From positions 1,929,364 through 1,993,363 of the forward strand of contig NZ_CP024866.1 of NCBI RefSeq assembly GCF_004136015.1: DNA of 64,000 nt, given 5' to 3'. A program made the position numbers and the translations under genes. The notes below the pieces were generated by a model, which saw nothing but the letters and a program-made list of their open reading frames with translations, did no database searches and was not told the DNA's origin. This document shows, piece after piece, positions 54,276-63,081 of the stretch (positions are counted from its first letter, which is position 1; each line of letters begins with the position of its first letter). Source of the DNA: Pseudomonas sp. ACM7 (GTDB lineage: Bacteria > Pseudomonadota > Gammaproteobacteria > Pseudomonadales > Pseudomonadaceae).

Positions 54276-56351
54276 TTACTTGGTGGGTTTAACGGTCACG
54301 GGGGCCTTGCCGGCCTTCATCTGCTCCAATAACGGCGCGCACTGATTCGGTTCGCCACCGCTCGGCGCCACCAACGCCAGCAACCCCGCCGCCGGTGCGG
54401 CAATCACACCCAACGCCACCATCCCCGCCCCGCGCAGTATCAACGGCACAGCCTTCACACCGGCATCAGGCTTGACGAACTTGCCCCGCACGTACAACGG
54501 CGAACGCAGCGAAATCAAGCGCCAGCCCTTGGATTCCGGGGTGATGGTCAGGTCCAGTTGCTCAGTCGCCATGTTGGCGGTGCCATCAATGTAGATAATC
54601 GCGTTTTCGGTATCGAAGACGAACAGACGCGTGGTCGCCAGTCCGGTCTTGATGTCGAAGTCGGCGGCAGCGCAGTTGATCTTCACTTCCTTGTCGCCAA
54701 AGATCTTGCCCACCACATAGTTGCCGACGTTCAGCCCGGCCAGCTCCATCAACTCGCGGCTGATAGCGCCATCGTTAATCAGCATCTTCAGATTGCCATT
54801 GGCGGTGCCCAGCAGTTTGGCCACCGAGTTGCCACGACCGGTGATGTCGGCATCGCCATTGAGCTCGCCGAAACTGGTTTTCATCGGCTCAAAGGTCGGG
54901 AACAACTGCTTGAGTTTGAACTTGCGTGCGGTGAGTTTTGCCCGGCCTTCCAGCGGTTCGGTTCGGCCATTGAGGCGAATCTGAGCATCCAGGTTGCCAC
55001 CGGCCACGCCGAAGCGCAGGGGCTCAAGGCTCAGCACACCGTCAGTGAGTATCAGGTGGGTGTAGAGATCGTTGAACGGCAGTTTTTCGCTATGGACGAT
55101 GCGCTTACCGGTGAACTCGACGTCAGCGTCCATATCGCGCCAGCGCTCGGTTTTAAACTCTTCGACCGGCAATACCTTGTCCGCCGGCTGCTTGCTTTCG
55201 CCGCCACGGGCCTTTTGTTTGGCGTTGGAATCGGCACCGATCAGCGGAGCCAGGTCGGCAAATAGCAGTTGATTGGAAACCAGCGATCCGCTCAGCTTCG
55301 GGCGCGGCTGGCTGGCGACATAGGCCAGGCTGCCATGGATGTCGCTCTGACCGATCTTGCCGTTGAATTCTTCGTAACGGAACACTGCACCGTCCGCTTC
55401 ATGCAGTTTGGCGATCAAGTGGCCGTCAGTCTCGTACGGCGGTGTGTCCGGCAGGGTCACGCCGGTCAGCGGGTAGAGATTGCCCAGGCTGGTGCCGGCC
55501 AGTTTCAGGCGCAAGTCCAGGGCGCCGAGGTTCAGTGGATCGGTGAGGGTGCCGGCCAGTTCGACACTGGTGTCGGCGATTTTCACTTGTGCTTGAAGCG
55601 GGAACGGTCTGGCGGCGTCCTGCAACGCCAGCAGGCCGCCGATTTTGCCTTCGCCCGCGAGTTTCTGGCCGTGGTATTGGCCTTTGACCTTCAGCGCGAA
55701 TGCGTAATCCTGCGGCGCGGCACCCTTTTCCGACGCTGTTTTCGCGGCTTTGTCACCGACGATGTCGCTGAATGGAATCGGTTTGCCCAGCGGGTCGATG
55801 ATCAAGTCGAGCTGAGTTTTCAGGCTCTGGTCGTCGAGGGTGACGTGGCCTTTGTCGAAGCCGATCGCACCGATGTCCACCACCCAGCTTGAAGGCTCGG
55901 CGTTCGGGTCTTTGGGGTCGAACTTGAAGGTCCAGTTTGCACGGCCGTCGGCCAGGCGCTGGAGGTCGGCATTCGGTTCGGTCAGGTCAATACGCGGGAT
56001 CACCACGCGCTGCGCCAGCAAGGCCAGCGGCGAGATGCGCAACTCGACGCGTTTGAGGGTGACCATCTGCGGCTTCTTCGACCAGTCCGGGCTGCCCAGG
56101 CTCAAGTCCTGCGCCACGACATGCGGCCACGGCACCCACGCGCGCCAGCCGCTCTCGTCGGGTTCACGTTGCCAGACCACTGCGAGGTTGCCGTTGATGG
56201 CGAACGGGCGGTGCAGCTCTTCGGAAACTTTGGCGTTAAGCGGTGGCTTGATCCGGTTCCAATCGAAGAACGCGATGATCAGAACCAGGACGACCAGCAG
56301 GACAACAAGGCTGGCGAGGGTCCAGGTAAAAACTTTACGAGTGCGCGTCAT
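54276..56351 (-). CDS. AsmA family envelope protein
   Basis: The 691-residue protein has one N-terminal membrane anchor (FTWTLASLVVLLVVLVLIIAF) followed by a large periplasmic part with AsmA blocks: NGNLAVVWQREPDESGWRAW near the front and the C-terminal AsmA-like region with NDGAISRELMELAGLNVGNY. AsmA-type proteins are thought to help phospholipids cross the periplasm. GGAG precedes the ATG at 56351 by nine bases. It stands alone, with 387 bases to the next gene. Confidence 0.9.
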   Translation of the reverse strand: MTRTRKVFTWTLASLVVLLVVLVLIIAFFDWNRIKPPLNAKVSEELHRPFAINGNLAVVWQREPDESGWRAWVPWPHVVAQDLSLGSPDWSKKPQMVTLKRVELRISPLALLAQRVVIPRIDLTEPNADLQRLADGRANWTFKFDPKDPNAEPSSWVVDIGAIGFDKGHVTLDDQSLKTQLDLIIDPLGKPIPFSDIVGDKAAKTASEKGAAPQDYAFALKVKGQYHGQKLAGEGKIGGLLALQDAARPFPLQAQVKIADTSVELAGTLTDPLNLGALDLRLKLAGTSLGNLYPLTGVTLPDTPPYETDGHLIAKLHEADGAVFRYEEFNGKIGQSDIHGSLAYVASQPRPKLSGSLVSNQLLFADLAPLIGADSNAKQKARGGESKQPADKVLPVEEFKTERWRDMDADVEFTGKRIVHSEKLPFNDLYTHLILTDGVLSLEPLRFGVAGGNLDAQIRLNGRTEPLEGRAKLTARKFKLKQLFPTFEPMKTSFGELNGDADITGRGNSVAKLLGTANGNLKMLINDGAISRELMELAGLNVGNYVVGKIFGDKEVKINCAAADFDIKTGLATTRLFVFDTENAIIYIDGTANMATEQLDLTITPESKGWRLISLRSPLYVRGKFVKPDAGVKAVPLILRGAGMVALGVIAAPAAGLLALVAPSGGEPNQCAPLLEQMKAGKAPVTVKPTK

Positions 56352-56615
56352 TGCACAGGGCTCCTGATACGACTGAGCGCCCTGACTGCGACGCACGTTT
56401 GAAACGTTAGGCCAGAACCGGCCTGCCATGGAGTCTACGACTGGGAAATGGCGCGCAGGTTTAACCGAAATGCCGCTTAACGCTCAAATAATCGGTCGGG
56501 GACAGGATGCCCCCTCAATCCAGCGTTACCGGACCCGCACTTTTGCAAGGCGCAAGTGAGTCGAAAATACCCATCTCAGCGCAAAAACGTCTGCCGGAAA
56601 CGCCCGATTTAGAGC

Positions 56616-56645
56616 TGTTCCACGGAACAATCAATTCCGTTGATT
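56616..56645. promoter_or_regulatory. Two adjacent perfect inverted repeats, possible operator
   Basis: TGTTCC-AC-GGAACA (56616-56629) is followed at once by AATCAA-TTCCG-TTGATT (56629-56645). They lie about 95 bases upstream of the tandem-repeat protein gene in the 387-base gap after asmA, which holds no gene. Position and symmetry suggest a regulator site; the regulator is unknown. Confidence 0.4.
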
Positions 56646-56738
56646 ATTACCATTGAGTTTATGAACTTTTATATCGACTTATCGAGAGTAGCATTGCCCT
56701 CGTACCCACTTTATCGCCCTCCTACGGAGCACCCAATC

Positions 56739-57293
56739 ATGAAACGCCAATTACTGTTTAGCCTTACCCTCTCGATGCTGGCCAGCACGGCTTTCGCCCT
56801 GCCAGCTGCTGACCAGGCGACCCCACAAGTCAAATCCACCCACTCGGTATTCAGCCAAACCGTCGCCGAAGGTGGCAATGATCGCCTGAAAGAAAAAGGC
56901 CTGATCACCCAGGATGGTTCGGACCGTACTCCACAAGGCCAAACCCTGGCTGCTGATGGTTCCGACCGCACTCCACAGGGTCAAACCCTGGCTGCTGATG
57001 GTTCCGACCGCACTCCACAGGGTCAAACCTTGGCTGCTGATGGTTCCGACCGCACTCCACAAGGTCAAACGTTGGCTGCTGATGGTTCCGATCGCACTCC
57101 ACAGGGTCAAACCTTGGCTGCTGATGGTTCCGACCGCACTCCACAAGGTCAAACCCTCGCTGCTGACGGTTCCGATCGCACCCCACAAGGTCAAACCCTG
57201 GCTGCTGACGGTTCCGACCGCACTCCACAAGGTCAAACCCTCGCTGAAGGTGGTGGTGACCGTGTCATCGAACGCAACAGCGCTTTGAGCTGA
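56739..57293 (+). CDS. Secreted protein made of eight identical 14-residue repeats
   Basis: The 184-residue protein has a signal peptide (LLFSLTLSMLASTAFA), a short spacer, and eight back-to-back copies of ADGSDRTPQGQTLA (first copy preceded by TQ). Degenerate relatives flank the array: AEGGNDRLKEKG before and AEGGGDRVIERN after. The mature part is hydrophilic, acidic-basic mixed, without cysteines and probably disordered or extended. GGAG precedes the ATG by nine bases and a terminator follows the stop, so it is a real single-gene unit. I do not recognise a function; a secreted or surface repeat peptide is all that can be said. Confidence 0.85.
   Translation: MKRQLLFSLTLSMLASTAFALPAADQATPQVKSTHSVFSQTVAEGGNDRLKEKGLITQDGSDRTPQGQTLAADGSDRTPQGQTLAADGSDRTPQGQTLAADGSDRTPQGQTLAADGSDRTPQGQTLAADGSDRTPQGQTLAADGSDRTPQGQTLAADGSDRTPQGQTLAEGGGDRVIERNSALS
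56913..57248 (+). repeat. 42-bp tandem repeat array, eight copies
   Basis: The unit starts GATGGTTCCGACCGCACTCC and repeats eight times in frame. Copies differ only at a few third positions (GAC/GAT, CAA/CAG, CTG/TTG/CTC), so the amino-acid unit is unchanged. All six frames are open through much of the array because the unit lacks stop codons. Confidence 0.95.
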
Positions 57294-57310
57294 GCCCATG
57301 GCGGCCCTGA

Positions 57311-57341
57311 AAAAAAGCCCAATCCCCGGATTGGGCTTTTG
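57311..57341. terminator. Bidirectional intrinsic terminator
   Basis: AAAAGCCCAATCC and GGATTGGGCTTTT form a stem with an A-run before and T-run after. It begins 18 bases after the stop of the repeat-protein gene. Confidence 0.85.
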
Positions 57342-57449
57342 ACGTTATAGATGCCTCACTTCCCCGCTTGATTCCCTGATAGTCATTCGACGCCGGCAAA
57401 GCCGATTTGCTAGAGTGCGCCGCTGTCTTATCCAGAAAACACCCTTGCG

Positions 57450-58082
57450 ATGCTGCCCCGCGCCGAACAGAAACAACAGACCCGCAACGCCCTGATGGAC
57501 GCTGCCCGCCACTTGATGGAATGCGGCCGAGGATTCGGCAGCCTGAGCCTGCGCGAAGTCGCCAGAACCGCCGGGATTGTGCCCACCGGTTTCTACCGGC
57601 ATTTCACCGATATGGATGAACTGGGCCTAGTACTGGTGAGTGAAGTCGGTCAGACCTTCCGCGAAACCATTCGCCTGGTGCGCCACAACGAGTTCGTCAT
57701 GGGCGGCATCATTGACGCCTCGGTGCGGATCTTTCTCGACGTGGTCACGGCCAATCGCTCGCAGTTCCTGTTTCTCGCTCGCGAGCAGTACGGCGGCTCG
57801 CTGCCAGTGCGCCAGGCCATTGGCCGCTTGCGCGAAGACATCAGCTCGGACCTGGCGGCCGACTTGTCCTTGATGCCGAAACTGCAACACCTGGACATCG
57901 CCGGCCTGAGCGTCATGGCCGATCTGATTGTTAAAAGCGTGTTCGCGACCTTGCCGGATATCATTGATCCGCCGGCGCAGGCGCTGCCCGAGCATCTGAC
58001 GCCGCAGGCGAAAATCACTCAGCAGTTGCGCTTTATCTTTATCGGCCTCAAACACTGGCAAGGCTTGGGCAGCACCGAGTGA
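57450..58082 (+). CDS. desT: TetR family fatty-acid desaturation regulator DesT
   Basis: DesT senses the ratio of unsaturated to saturated acyl-CoA and represses the acyl-CoA desaturase operon in P. aeruginosa. The 210-residue product has the helix-turn-helix SLREVARTAGIVPTGFYRHF and the ligand-domain stretch NRSQFLFLAREQYGGSLPVRQAI, which I recognise from DesT. Its place just before ureE also agrees with P. aeruginosa. The desaturase genes usually found divergent from it are absent; the repeat-protein gene lies there instead. Confidence 0.85.
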   Translation: MLPRAEQKQQTRNALMDAARHLMECGRGFGSLSLREVARTAGIVPTGFYRHFTDMDELGLVLVSEVGQTFRETIRLVRHNEFVMGGIIDASVRIFLDVVTANRSQFLFLAREQYGGSLPVRQAIGRLREDISSDLAADLSLMPKLQHLDIAGLSVMADLIVKSVFATLPDIIDPPAQALPEHLTPQAKITQQLRFIFIGLKHWQGLGSTE

Positions 58083-58088
58083 CTTCTT

Positions 58089-58167
58089 AAAAGATCGCAG
58101 CCTTCGGCAGCTCCTACATGGATCGCATTTCCCTGTAGGAGCTGCCGAAGGCTGCGATCTTTTTTTG
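58089..58167. repeat. REPIN after desT, also terminator-like
   Basis: AAAAGATCGCAGCCTTCGG... and ...CCGAAGGCTGCGATCTTTT pair over about 30 bases and a run of seven T follows on the plus strand, so it may end the desT transcript. Confidence 0.88.
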
Positions 58168-58280
58168 TGCGCCGCAATTTGGTGCGAGCAGCTCTGCACC
58201 GCACCAAATTCATCCAAATCGCCGCAGCATCCTGGAGAATTTGCTGAGCTCCGACAGGCATTTCCTACGTATCACCCGAT

Positions 58281-58296
58281 TGGCAAGCCCCTTGCT
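58281..58296 (+). promoter_or_regulatory. Sigma-54 (RpoN) promoter upstream of ureE
   Basis: TGGCAAGCCCCTTGCT has GG at 58282-58283 and GC at 58294-58295 with ten bases between, an almost exact -24/-12 element. The ureE start is 37 bases further on. It mirrors the site before urtA, so both urease half-clusters could respond to nitrogen limitation. Confidence 0.7.
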
Positions 58297-58332
58297 CTAG
58301 CCTAAGCATTGTCCATTGCTGGAAGCCTTCCG

Positions 58333-58833
58333 ATGCTGGTGATTCATCGCAGAATCGACCCTCAACCCGTCTGGGCCGCCGAGTTGCACCTGACCTTCGA
58401 AGCCCGGAGCAAAAGCCGTTTGCGCTGTTTCAGTGCCGAGGGTGAAGACGTCGGGCTGTTTTTGGAGCGCGGTCAGCCACCGCTGCATGACGGCGAGTGT
58501 CTGCAAGCCGAAGACGGGCGCATCGTGCGCGTCTGCGCCCGGGCCGAGCAACTGCTGCACGTCACCTGCGCCAATGCTTTCGAACTGACTCGCGCGGCCT
58601 ATCACCTCGGCAACCGCCACGTCGCCCTGCAAGTTGGCGATGGCTGGTTGCGCCTGCTCGACGACTACGTGCTCAAGGCCATGCTCGAACAGCTTGATGC
58701 CAAGGTCGAAAACATCGAAGCGCCGTTCCAGCCGGAACACGGCGCCTATGGCGGCGGCCACCACCATTCGCGCCACGGCGACGAAGACTTTAACTACCCG
58801 CCGAAACTGCACCAATTCGGCGTGCGGCTATGA
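58333..58833 (+). CDS. ureE: Urease accessory protein UreE, nickel carrier
   Basis: UreE brings nickel to the UreDFG-urease complex. The 166-residue protein has the peptide-binding N-domain, a metal-binding C-domain (TRAAYHLGNRHVALQV) and a His-rich tail HGAYGGGHHHSRHGDED for nickel storage. GGAA precedes the ATG at 58333 by eight bases; the TTG at 58309 is less likely. It overlaps ureF by four bases. Confidence 0.96.
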   Translation: MLVIHRRIDPQPVWAAELHLTFEARSKSRLRCFSAEGEDVGLFLERGQPPLHDGECLQAEDGRIVRVCARAEQLLHVTCANAFELTRAAYHLGNRHVALQVGDGWLRLLDDYVLKAMLEQLDAKVENIEAPFQPEHGAYGGGHHHSRHGDEDFNYPPKLHQFGVRL

Positions 58834-59504
58834 ACCCAGCCTGGGCGCTGCTGCGCCTGGCCAGTCCGCAGTTGCCGATTGGCGGTTACAGCTATTCCCA
58901 AGGCCTGGAAATGGCTGTGGATAACGGCCGCGTCAACGACTCCAATAGCGCCCGTTGCTGGATCAGTGATCAGTTGCTGCTGAACCTGGCGCGCTTCGAA
59001 GCGCCGTTGCTGCTCGCCCATTGTGTGGCCGCCTTTGATGAAAACTGGGGTGAATTACTGCAACGCTGCGAAGAACATCGCGCCAGCCGGGAAACCCGCG
59101 AGCTGCATCAGGAAAGTCGGCAGATGGGTTATTCGTTGCAGCAACTGCTCAACGGTTTGCCTGAGCTTGATGCACCGGCCCGCGCCTTTCTTGAACAACG
59201 TCCCGAGCCGCACCTGGCCCTCGGCTGGGCACTGGCCGCTCGCGCCTGGAATATCAGCCCGCAAGACGCACTGGCGGCGTGGCTCTGGAGTTGGCTGGAA
59301 AACCAATTAGCGGTGCTGATGAAAACCCTGCCACTGGGCCAGCAAGCCGCGCAACGCCTGACCAGCGAACTGCTGCCGCTGCTGCAACAAGCCCAACAGA
59401 ACGCCACCCGAATCAACCCCGAACACTATGGCAGCGCCGCTTTCGGCCTGTCCCTGGCGTGCATGGCACATGAGCGCCAGTACAGCCGTCTGTTCCGTTC
59501 CTAG
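58830..59504 (+). CDS. ureF: Urease accessory protein UreF
   Basis: UreF joins UreD and gates the UreG GTPase during nickel insertion. The all-helical 224-residue product shows [20 protein letters not shown] at the start, a family hallmark, and [18 protein letters not shown] near the end. The start overlaps ureE (ATGA) and ureG follows after a short gap with GGAG. Confidence 0.95.
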   Translation: MNPAWALLRLASPQLPIGGYSYSQGLEMAVDNGRVNDSNSARCWISDQLLLNLARFEAPLLLAHCVAAFDENWGELLQRCEEHRASRETRELHQESRQMGYSLQQLLNGLPELDAPARAFLEQRPEPHLALGWALAARAWNISPQDALAAWLWSWLENQLAVLMKTLPLGQQAAQRLTSELLPLLQQAQQNATRINPEHYGSAAFGLSLACMAHERQYSRLFRS

Positions 59505-59527
59505 GGCCTTTAAATTTGGAGAATCAC

Positions 59528-60142
59528 ATGAACACACAACCCCTGCGCGTCGGCATCGGCGGCCCGGTCGGTTCCGGCAAAACCGCTCTGACTTTGGCCC
59601 TGTGCCTGGCGCTGCGCGACCGCTACAACCTGGCGGTGGTCACCAACGACATCTACACCCGCGAAGACGCCGACTTTCTGGTGCGCAACGAAGCACTGGC
59701 ACCGGAGCGAATCATCGGCGTGGAAACCGGCGGCTGTCCGCACACGGCGATTCGCGAGGACGCCTCGATCAACCTTGAAGCCGTGGATCAACTGAACCGC
59801 CGTTTTCCGGGGCTGGACCTGATCCTCGTGGAGTCCGGTGGCGACAACCTGTCCGCCACCTTCAGCCCTGAACTGTCCGACCTGACCATCTACGTGATCG
59901 ACGTCTCGGCCGGCGACAAGCTGCCGCGCAAGGGTGGGCCGGGGATCTGCAAATCCGACTTGCTGGTGATCAACAAAATCGACCTCGCGCCATTGGTGGG
60001 TGCGTCGCTGGAGTTGATGGACAGCGACACCAAGCGCATGCGCAACGGCAAACCGTTCGTTTTCAGCAACCAGAAAACCGGCCTCGGCCTGGAAGAAATC
60101 ATCGCCTTTATCGAACGCCAGGGCCTGCTGACAGCGGCGTGA
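59528..60142 (+). CDS. ureG: Urease accessory GTPase UreG
   Basis: UreG hydrolyses GTP to drive nickel transfer into urease. The 204-residue protein has the P-loop [11 protein letters not shown], the nickel-binding CPH in [15 protein letters not shown], the switch [16 protein letters not shown] and the base motif NKID. The ATG at 59528 follows GGAG; the frame opens four codons earlier at a TTG. Confidence 0.97.
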   Translation: MNTQPLRVGIGGPVGSGKTALTLALCLALRDRYNLAVVTNDIYTREDADFLVRNEALAPERIIGVETGGCPHTAIREDASINLEAVDQLNRRFPGLDLILVESGGDNLSATFSPELSDLTIYVIDVSAGDKLPRKGGPGICKSDLLVINKIDLAPLVGASLELMDSDTKRMRNGKPFVFSNQKTGLGLEEIIAFIERQGLLTAA

Positions 60143-60175
60143 ACACGATCAACTTATCAACAAGGAAGCTTATCC

Positions 60176-60748
60176 ATGACACTTAAACGCATTCTGGGCG
60201 CCATGGCCCTGCTGCTGACCCCGGCCATCGCCTTCGCCCACCCGGGGCATGGCGACAACGGTTTGATCGCCGGCATCAGCCACCCGATCGGAGGCCTCGA
60301 TCACTTATTGGCGATGGTTGCGGTCGGTTTGTGGGCAGCGCAGCAGAAAGGCGCTGCACGCTGGGCGCTGCCGTGCACATTCGTCGGCATCATGCTGATC
60401 GGCGGGTTATTGGGGTTTAAAGGGCTGAACCTGCCAGCGCTGGAGAGCGGGATTGCGGCGTCGGTGCTGGCGCTGGGTCTGGCGGTGGCGTTGGCCGTGC
60501 GTCCGCCGTTGAGCCTGGCGGTTGCGGCAACCGCGTTGTTTGCGCTGTTCCATGGGGTGGCGCATGGCTTGGAATTGCCGGACATGTCTAGCCCTTGGGC
60601 GTATGCCACCGGTTTTGTCGCGGCGACAGCTGCGTTGCATGGGTTGGGTTACGCCGTCGTGCGGGTGTTGCCTCAAGCGGCGGCGCCATTGGTTCGACTG
60701 GCGGGTGCAGCGTCGGCGGCGACAGGTGTGTGGTTGCTGGCAGGCTGA
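60176..60748 (+). CDS. ureJ: HupE/UreJ family nickel permease-like protein
   Basis: The 190-residue membrane protein has a signal-like start and about six helices. The family signature HPxxGxDHLLAM appears as SHPIGGLDHLLAMVAVGLWA, and a His pair (AHPGHGD) follows the signal region. HupE/UreJ proteins are thought to let nickel or cobalt diffuse in. It ends the ureEFG operon 33 bases after ureG, which supports nickel supply for urease. Confidence 0.9.
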   Translation: MTLKRILGAMALLLTPAIAFAHPGHGDNGLIAGISHPIGGLDHLLAMVAVGLWAAQQKGAARWALPCTFVGIMLIGGLLGFKGLNLPALESGIAASVLALGLAVALAVRPPLSLAVAATALFALFHGVAHGLELPDMSSPWAYATGFVAATAALHGLGYAVVRVLPQAAAPLVRLAGAASAATGVWLLAG

Positions 60749-60770
60749 CTTTCTATCGCCTGCGAGGGCC

Positions 60771-60839
60771 TCATCGCGAGCAAGCTCGGCTCCCACATTG
60801 GAATGCGTACTCCTGTGGGAGCCGAGCTTGCTCGCGATA
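60771..60839. repeat. REPIN after ureJ
   Basis: ATCGCGAGCAAGCTCGGCTC and GAGCCGAGCTTGCTCGCGAT form the arms. Both arms have GCTCGGCTCC in place of the usual GCTCGCTCC, a matched pair of changes that keeps the stem paired. Confidence 0.9.
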
Positions 60840-60915
60840 GCGGTCTGACAGACACCGCATCTCTCAGGCCTGATAACATGTCGCGCAATCAACCCTGCCG
60901 TGACGACGCCAGCCA

Positions 60916-62049
60916 ATGCCGCCTGTTTCCCGCTCCGCCTCCCAGCCTGAATTGACCGCTCTGTTTGCCTCGGTGCATCAGCACTTCCAGGACGTGATCG
61001 TGCCGCTCTGGCAAGGCCCCGGCTGGAATGCCGACATGGCGCTGCCCTATGAGGCGCTGGACGCCGAGCATCAACCGCTGCCGCCCCAACGCTACCGGGC
61101 CATGGCCTGCGCGCGGCAGCTCTACCTGTTTTCCAGCCTGATCGGCCAGGTACCGGCCGCCGAAGAGCGCGCCGCAGCGCTGTTCCGTTCCTTGCAGCAG
61201 CATTTCCACGATGCCGAGCATGGCGGCTGGTTCTATAGCGTCGACCCGCAGGGCGCGCCCCTGGATCAGCGCAAAGACCTCTACACCCACGCCTTCATCC
61301 TGTTCGCCTGCGCCCATTACTGGGACAAAGTCCGCGAGCCGCTGGTGGAATCGGTGCTCAACGCCGCACTGGAAGTGGTCGCGCAGCGCTTTGCCACGGG
61401 CGACGGCCTGTACGAAGCCAGCCTCGACCGTGACTGGTCCTCGCTCGAGTCCGGACCGCTGCAAAATCCCCTGATGCACTTGGCCGAAGCCTTCCTCGCC
61501 ACGCTGTCGGTGCGCAAAGACGTCGCCGTGCAAGACGCGCTCGTCGAGTTATGCACAGCGATGCAGAAGCGTTTTATTGACCCGCAACACGGTGTGTTGA
61601 TGGAAAAACCGCTGGGCGCTGTGGATAACTGGTTTGAACCGGGGCACCAGTTCGAGTGGTATTTCCTGCTGGAATCGTCTTCGTTGCTGCGCGGTTCGGC
61701 ACTGCATGCTTCTCTGGAACGTGCTTTTGCGTTCACCGAACAACTGGGCGTCGATCAACACACCGGCGCCGTGCGGGCCATGCTCGACCTGGAACCGAAC
61801 GGCCCGCCTCGGGACGCTACGCAGCGAATCTGGGCGCAGGCTGAATACCTGCGTGCCCTGACCTTGCGGCCAGACAGCGAGGCAGCGGTGCTGCACCAAT
61901 TGCAGGCGTTGCAGCTGCGCTTTCTGCATGCGGGGGGCTGGTATGAGTGCCGTGACGAGAACGGTGACGTGACCCGTCGGGACATGCCGTCGACCACGCC
62001 TTATCACTTGGCAACCTGCTATCGCGGAATAGCCGACTATCTTCGTTGA
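60916..62049 (+). CDS. AGE family sugar epimerase/isomerase
   Basis: The 377-residue protein has an (alpha/alpha)6-barrel pattern of the N-acylglucosamine 2-epimerase family: GGWFYSVDPQGAPLDQRKDL, THAFILFACAHYW, NPLMHLAEAFLA and WFEPGHQFEWYFLL, with His residues placed as in mannose isomerases of the YihS type. It probably interconverts mannose and fructose or a similar pair; the exact sugar is unknown. It has no obvious operon partner. Confidence 0.88.
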   Translation: MPPVSRSASQPELTALFASVHQHFQDVIVPLWQGPGWNADMALPYEALDAEHQPLPPQRYRAMACARQLYLFSSLIGQVPAAEERAAALFRSLQQHFHDAEHGGWFYSVDPQGAPLDQRKDLYTHAFILFACAHYWDKVREPLVESVLNAALEVVAQRFATGDGLYEASLDRDWSSLESGPLQNPLMHLAEAFLATLSVRKDVAVQDALVELCTAMQKRFIDPQHGVLMEKPLGAVDNWFEPGHQFEWYFLLESSSLLRGSALHASLERAFAFTEQLGVDQHTGAVRAMLDLEPNGPPRDATQRIWAQAEYLRALTLRPDSEAAVLHQLQALQLRFLHAGGWYECRDENGDVTRRDMPSTTPYHLATCYRGIADYLR

Positions 62050-62060
62050 TTGGGCGATCG

Positions 62061-62135
62061 CCTTCGCGAGCAAGCCCGCTCCCACACTGGACCTGTGTTC
62101 GCAGGACTAATGTGGGAGCGGGCTTGCTCGCGAAT
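62061..62135. repeat. REPIN between convergent AGE and SDR genes
   Basis: CCTTCGCGAGCAAGCCCGCT opens and AGCGGGCTTGCTCGCGAA closes the unit, with about 30 bases between the arms. Confidence 0.9.
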
Positions 62136-62150
62136 GGCCGTTACGCGGTC

Positions 62151-62918
62151 TTAAGCCTTGGCATTACGCTCAATCGCAAACCCGCTCCACGTCTGGCTCA
62201 CCGGCATCAACTCCAGGCTGTTGATGTTGATGTGCGCCGGAGCATTGAGCACCCAGAAAATGGTGTCGGCGATGTCTTGCGGCTGGATCGGCTCGGCACC
62301 GGCGTAGGTCGCGTTGTAACGCTCCTGGTCACCGGCGAAACGCACCAGTGAGAACTCGCTTTCGCACAGGCCCGGCTCGATATTGCTGACCCGCACGCCT
62401 GTACCTTGCAGGTCGCAGCGCAGGTTCAGGGAAAACTGTTTAACGAACGCCTTGCTCGCGCCATACACGTGGCTACCCGGGTACGGGTAGTTGCCGGCGA
62501 TGGAACCAAGGTTGACGATGCCGGCACCACGACCGTGAGCGATCAGGCGGGGCAACAACAGACGAGTGCTGTACATCAGGCCTTTGATGTTGGTGTCGAC
62601 CATGGTGTCCCAATCATCAAGGTCGCACTTGGGCGCCGGGTCAACACCCAGGGCCAGCCCGGCGTTGTTGATCAGCCCGCGCAGTTTGGCGAAGGACGGC
62701 GGCAGGTTGGCGATTGCCTCCTCCATGGCCTTGCGATCACGCACGTCGAGCACCAGGCCATGGACCTCGGTCTGCTTCGACAACTCGGCGCACAGCGCAT
62801 TGAGGCGCTCTTCACGACGGCCGGTCAGCACCAGTTTCCAGCCGGCTTCGGCAAAACGACGGGCGCAGGCTTCACCAAAACCGGAGGTCGCGCCGGTAAT
62901 AAACAGGGTGTTGGACAT
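62151..62918 (-). CDS. Short-chain dehydrogenase/reductase, YdfG-like
   Basis: The 255-residue enzyme shows TGATSGFGEACARRFAEAG for NADP(H), NNAGLALG, the catalytic Ser in NLGSIAGNYPYPG and YxxxK in YGASKAFVKQF. NINSLELMPVSQTW near the end matches the YdfG group, which oxidises 3-hydroxy acids or reduces malonic semialdehyde. AAGGAG lies six bases before the ATG at 62918. Confidence 0.9.
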   Translation of the reverse strand: MSNTLFITGATSGFGEACARRFAEAGWKLVLTGRREERLNALCAELSKQTEVHGLVLDVRDRKAMEEAIANLPPSFAKLRGLINNAGLALGVDPAPKCDLDDWDTMVDTNIKGLMYSTRLLLPRLIAHGRGAGIVNLGSIAGNYPYPGSHVYGASKAFVKQFSLNLRCDLQGTGVRVSNIEPGLCESEFSLVRFAGDQERYNATYAGAEPIQPQDIADTIFWVLNAPAHININSLELMPVSQTWSGFAIERNAKA

Positions 62919-63081
62919 CGTGTTCTCCTTGCTTCGGCTGATCGACAGCCACTGGAATAGAAAATCAGCAGCCAGCATGCCCGGCCTTGCCCACAGCGGC
63001 AACTACCGCAGAAGCTGTACAAAAAACGATCAAACGTTGCCACGCCTTACCTGCCGTGGCTTACAGCCATGTGCGCGCACC

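Noticed and set aside
56751..57299. 182-codon minus-strand frame and other open frames across the tandem repeat
   Set aside because: The 42-bp unit has no stop in several frames, so long shadows arise automatically. Only the plus frame with signal peptide, ribosome site and terminator is supported.
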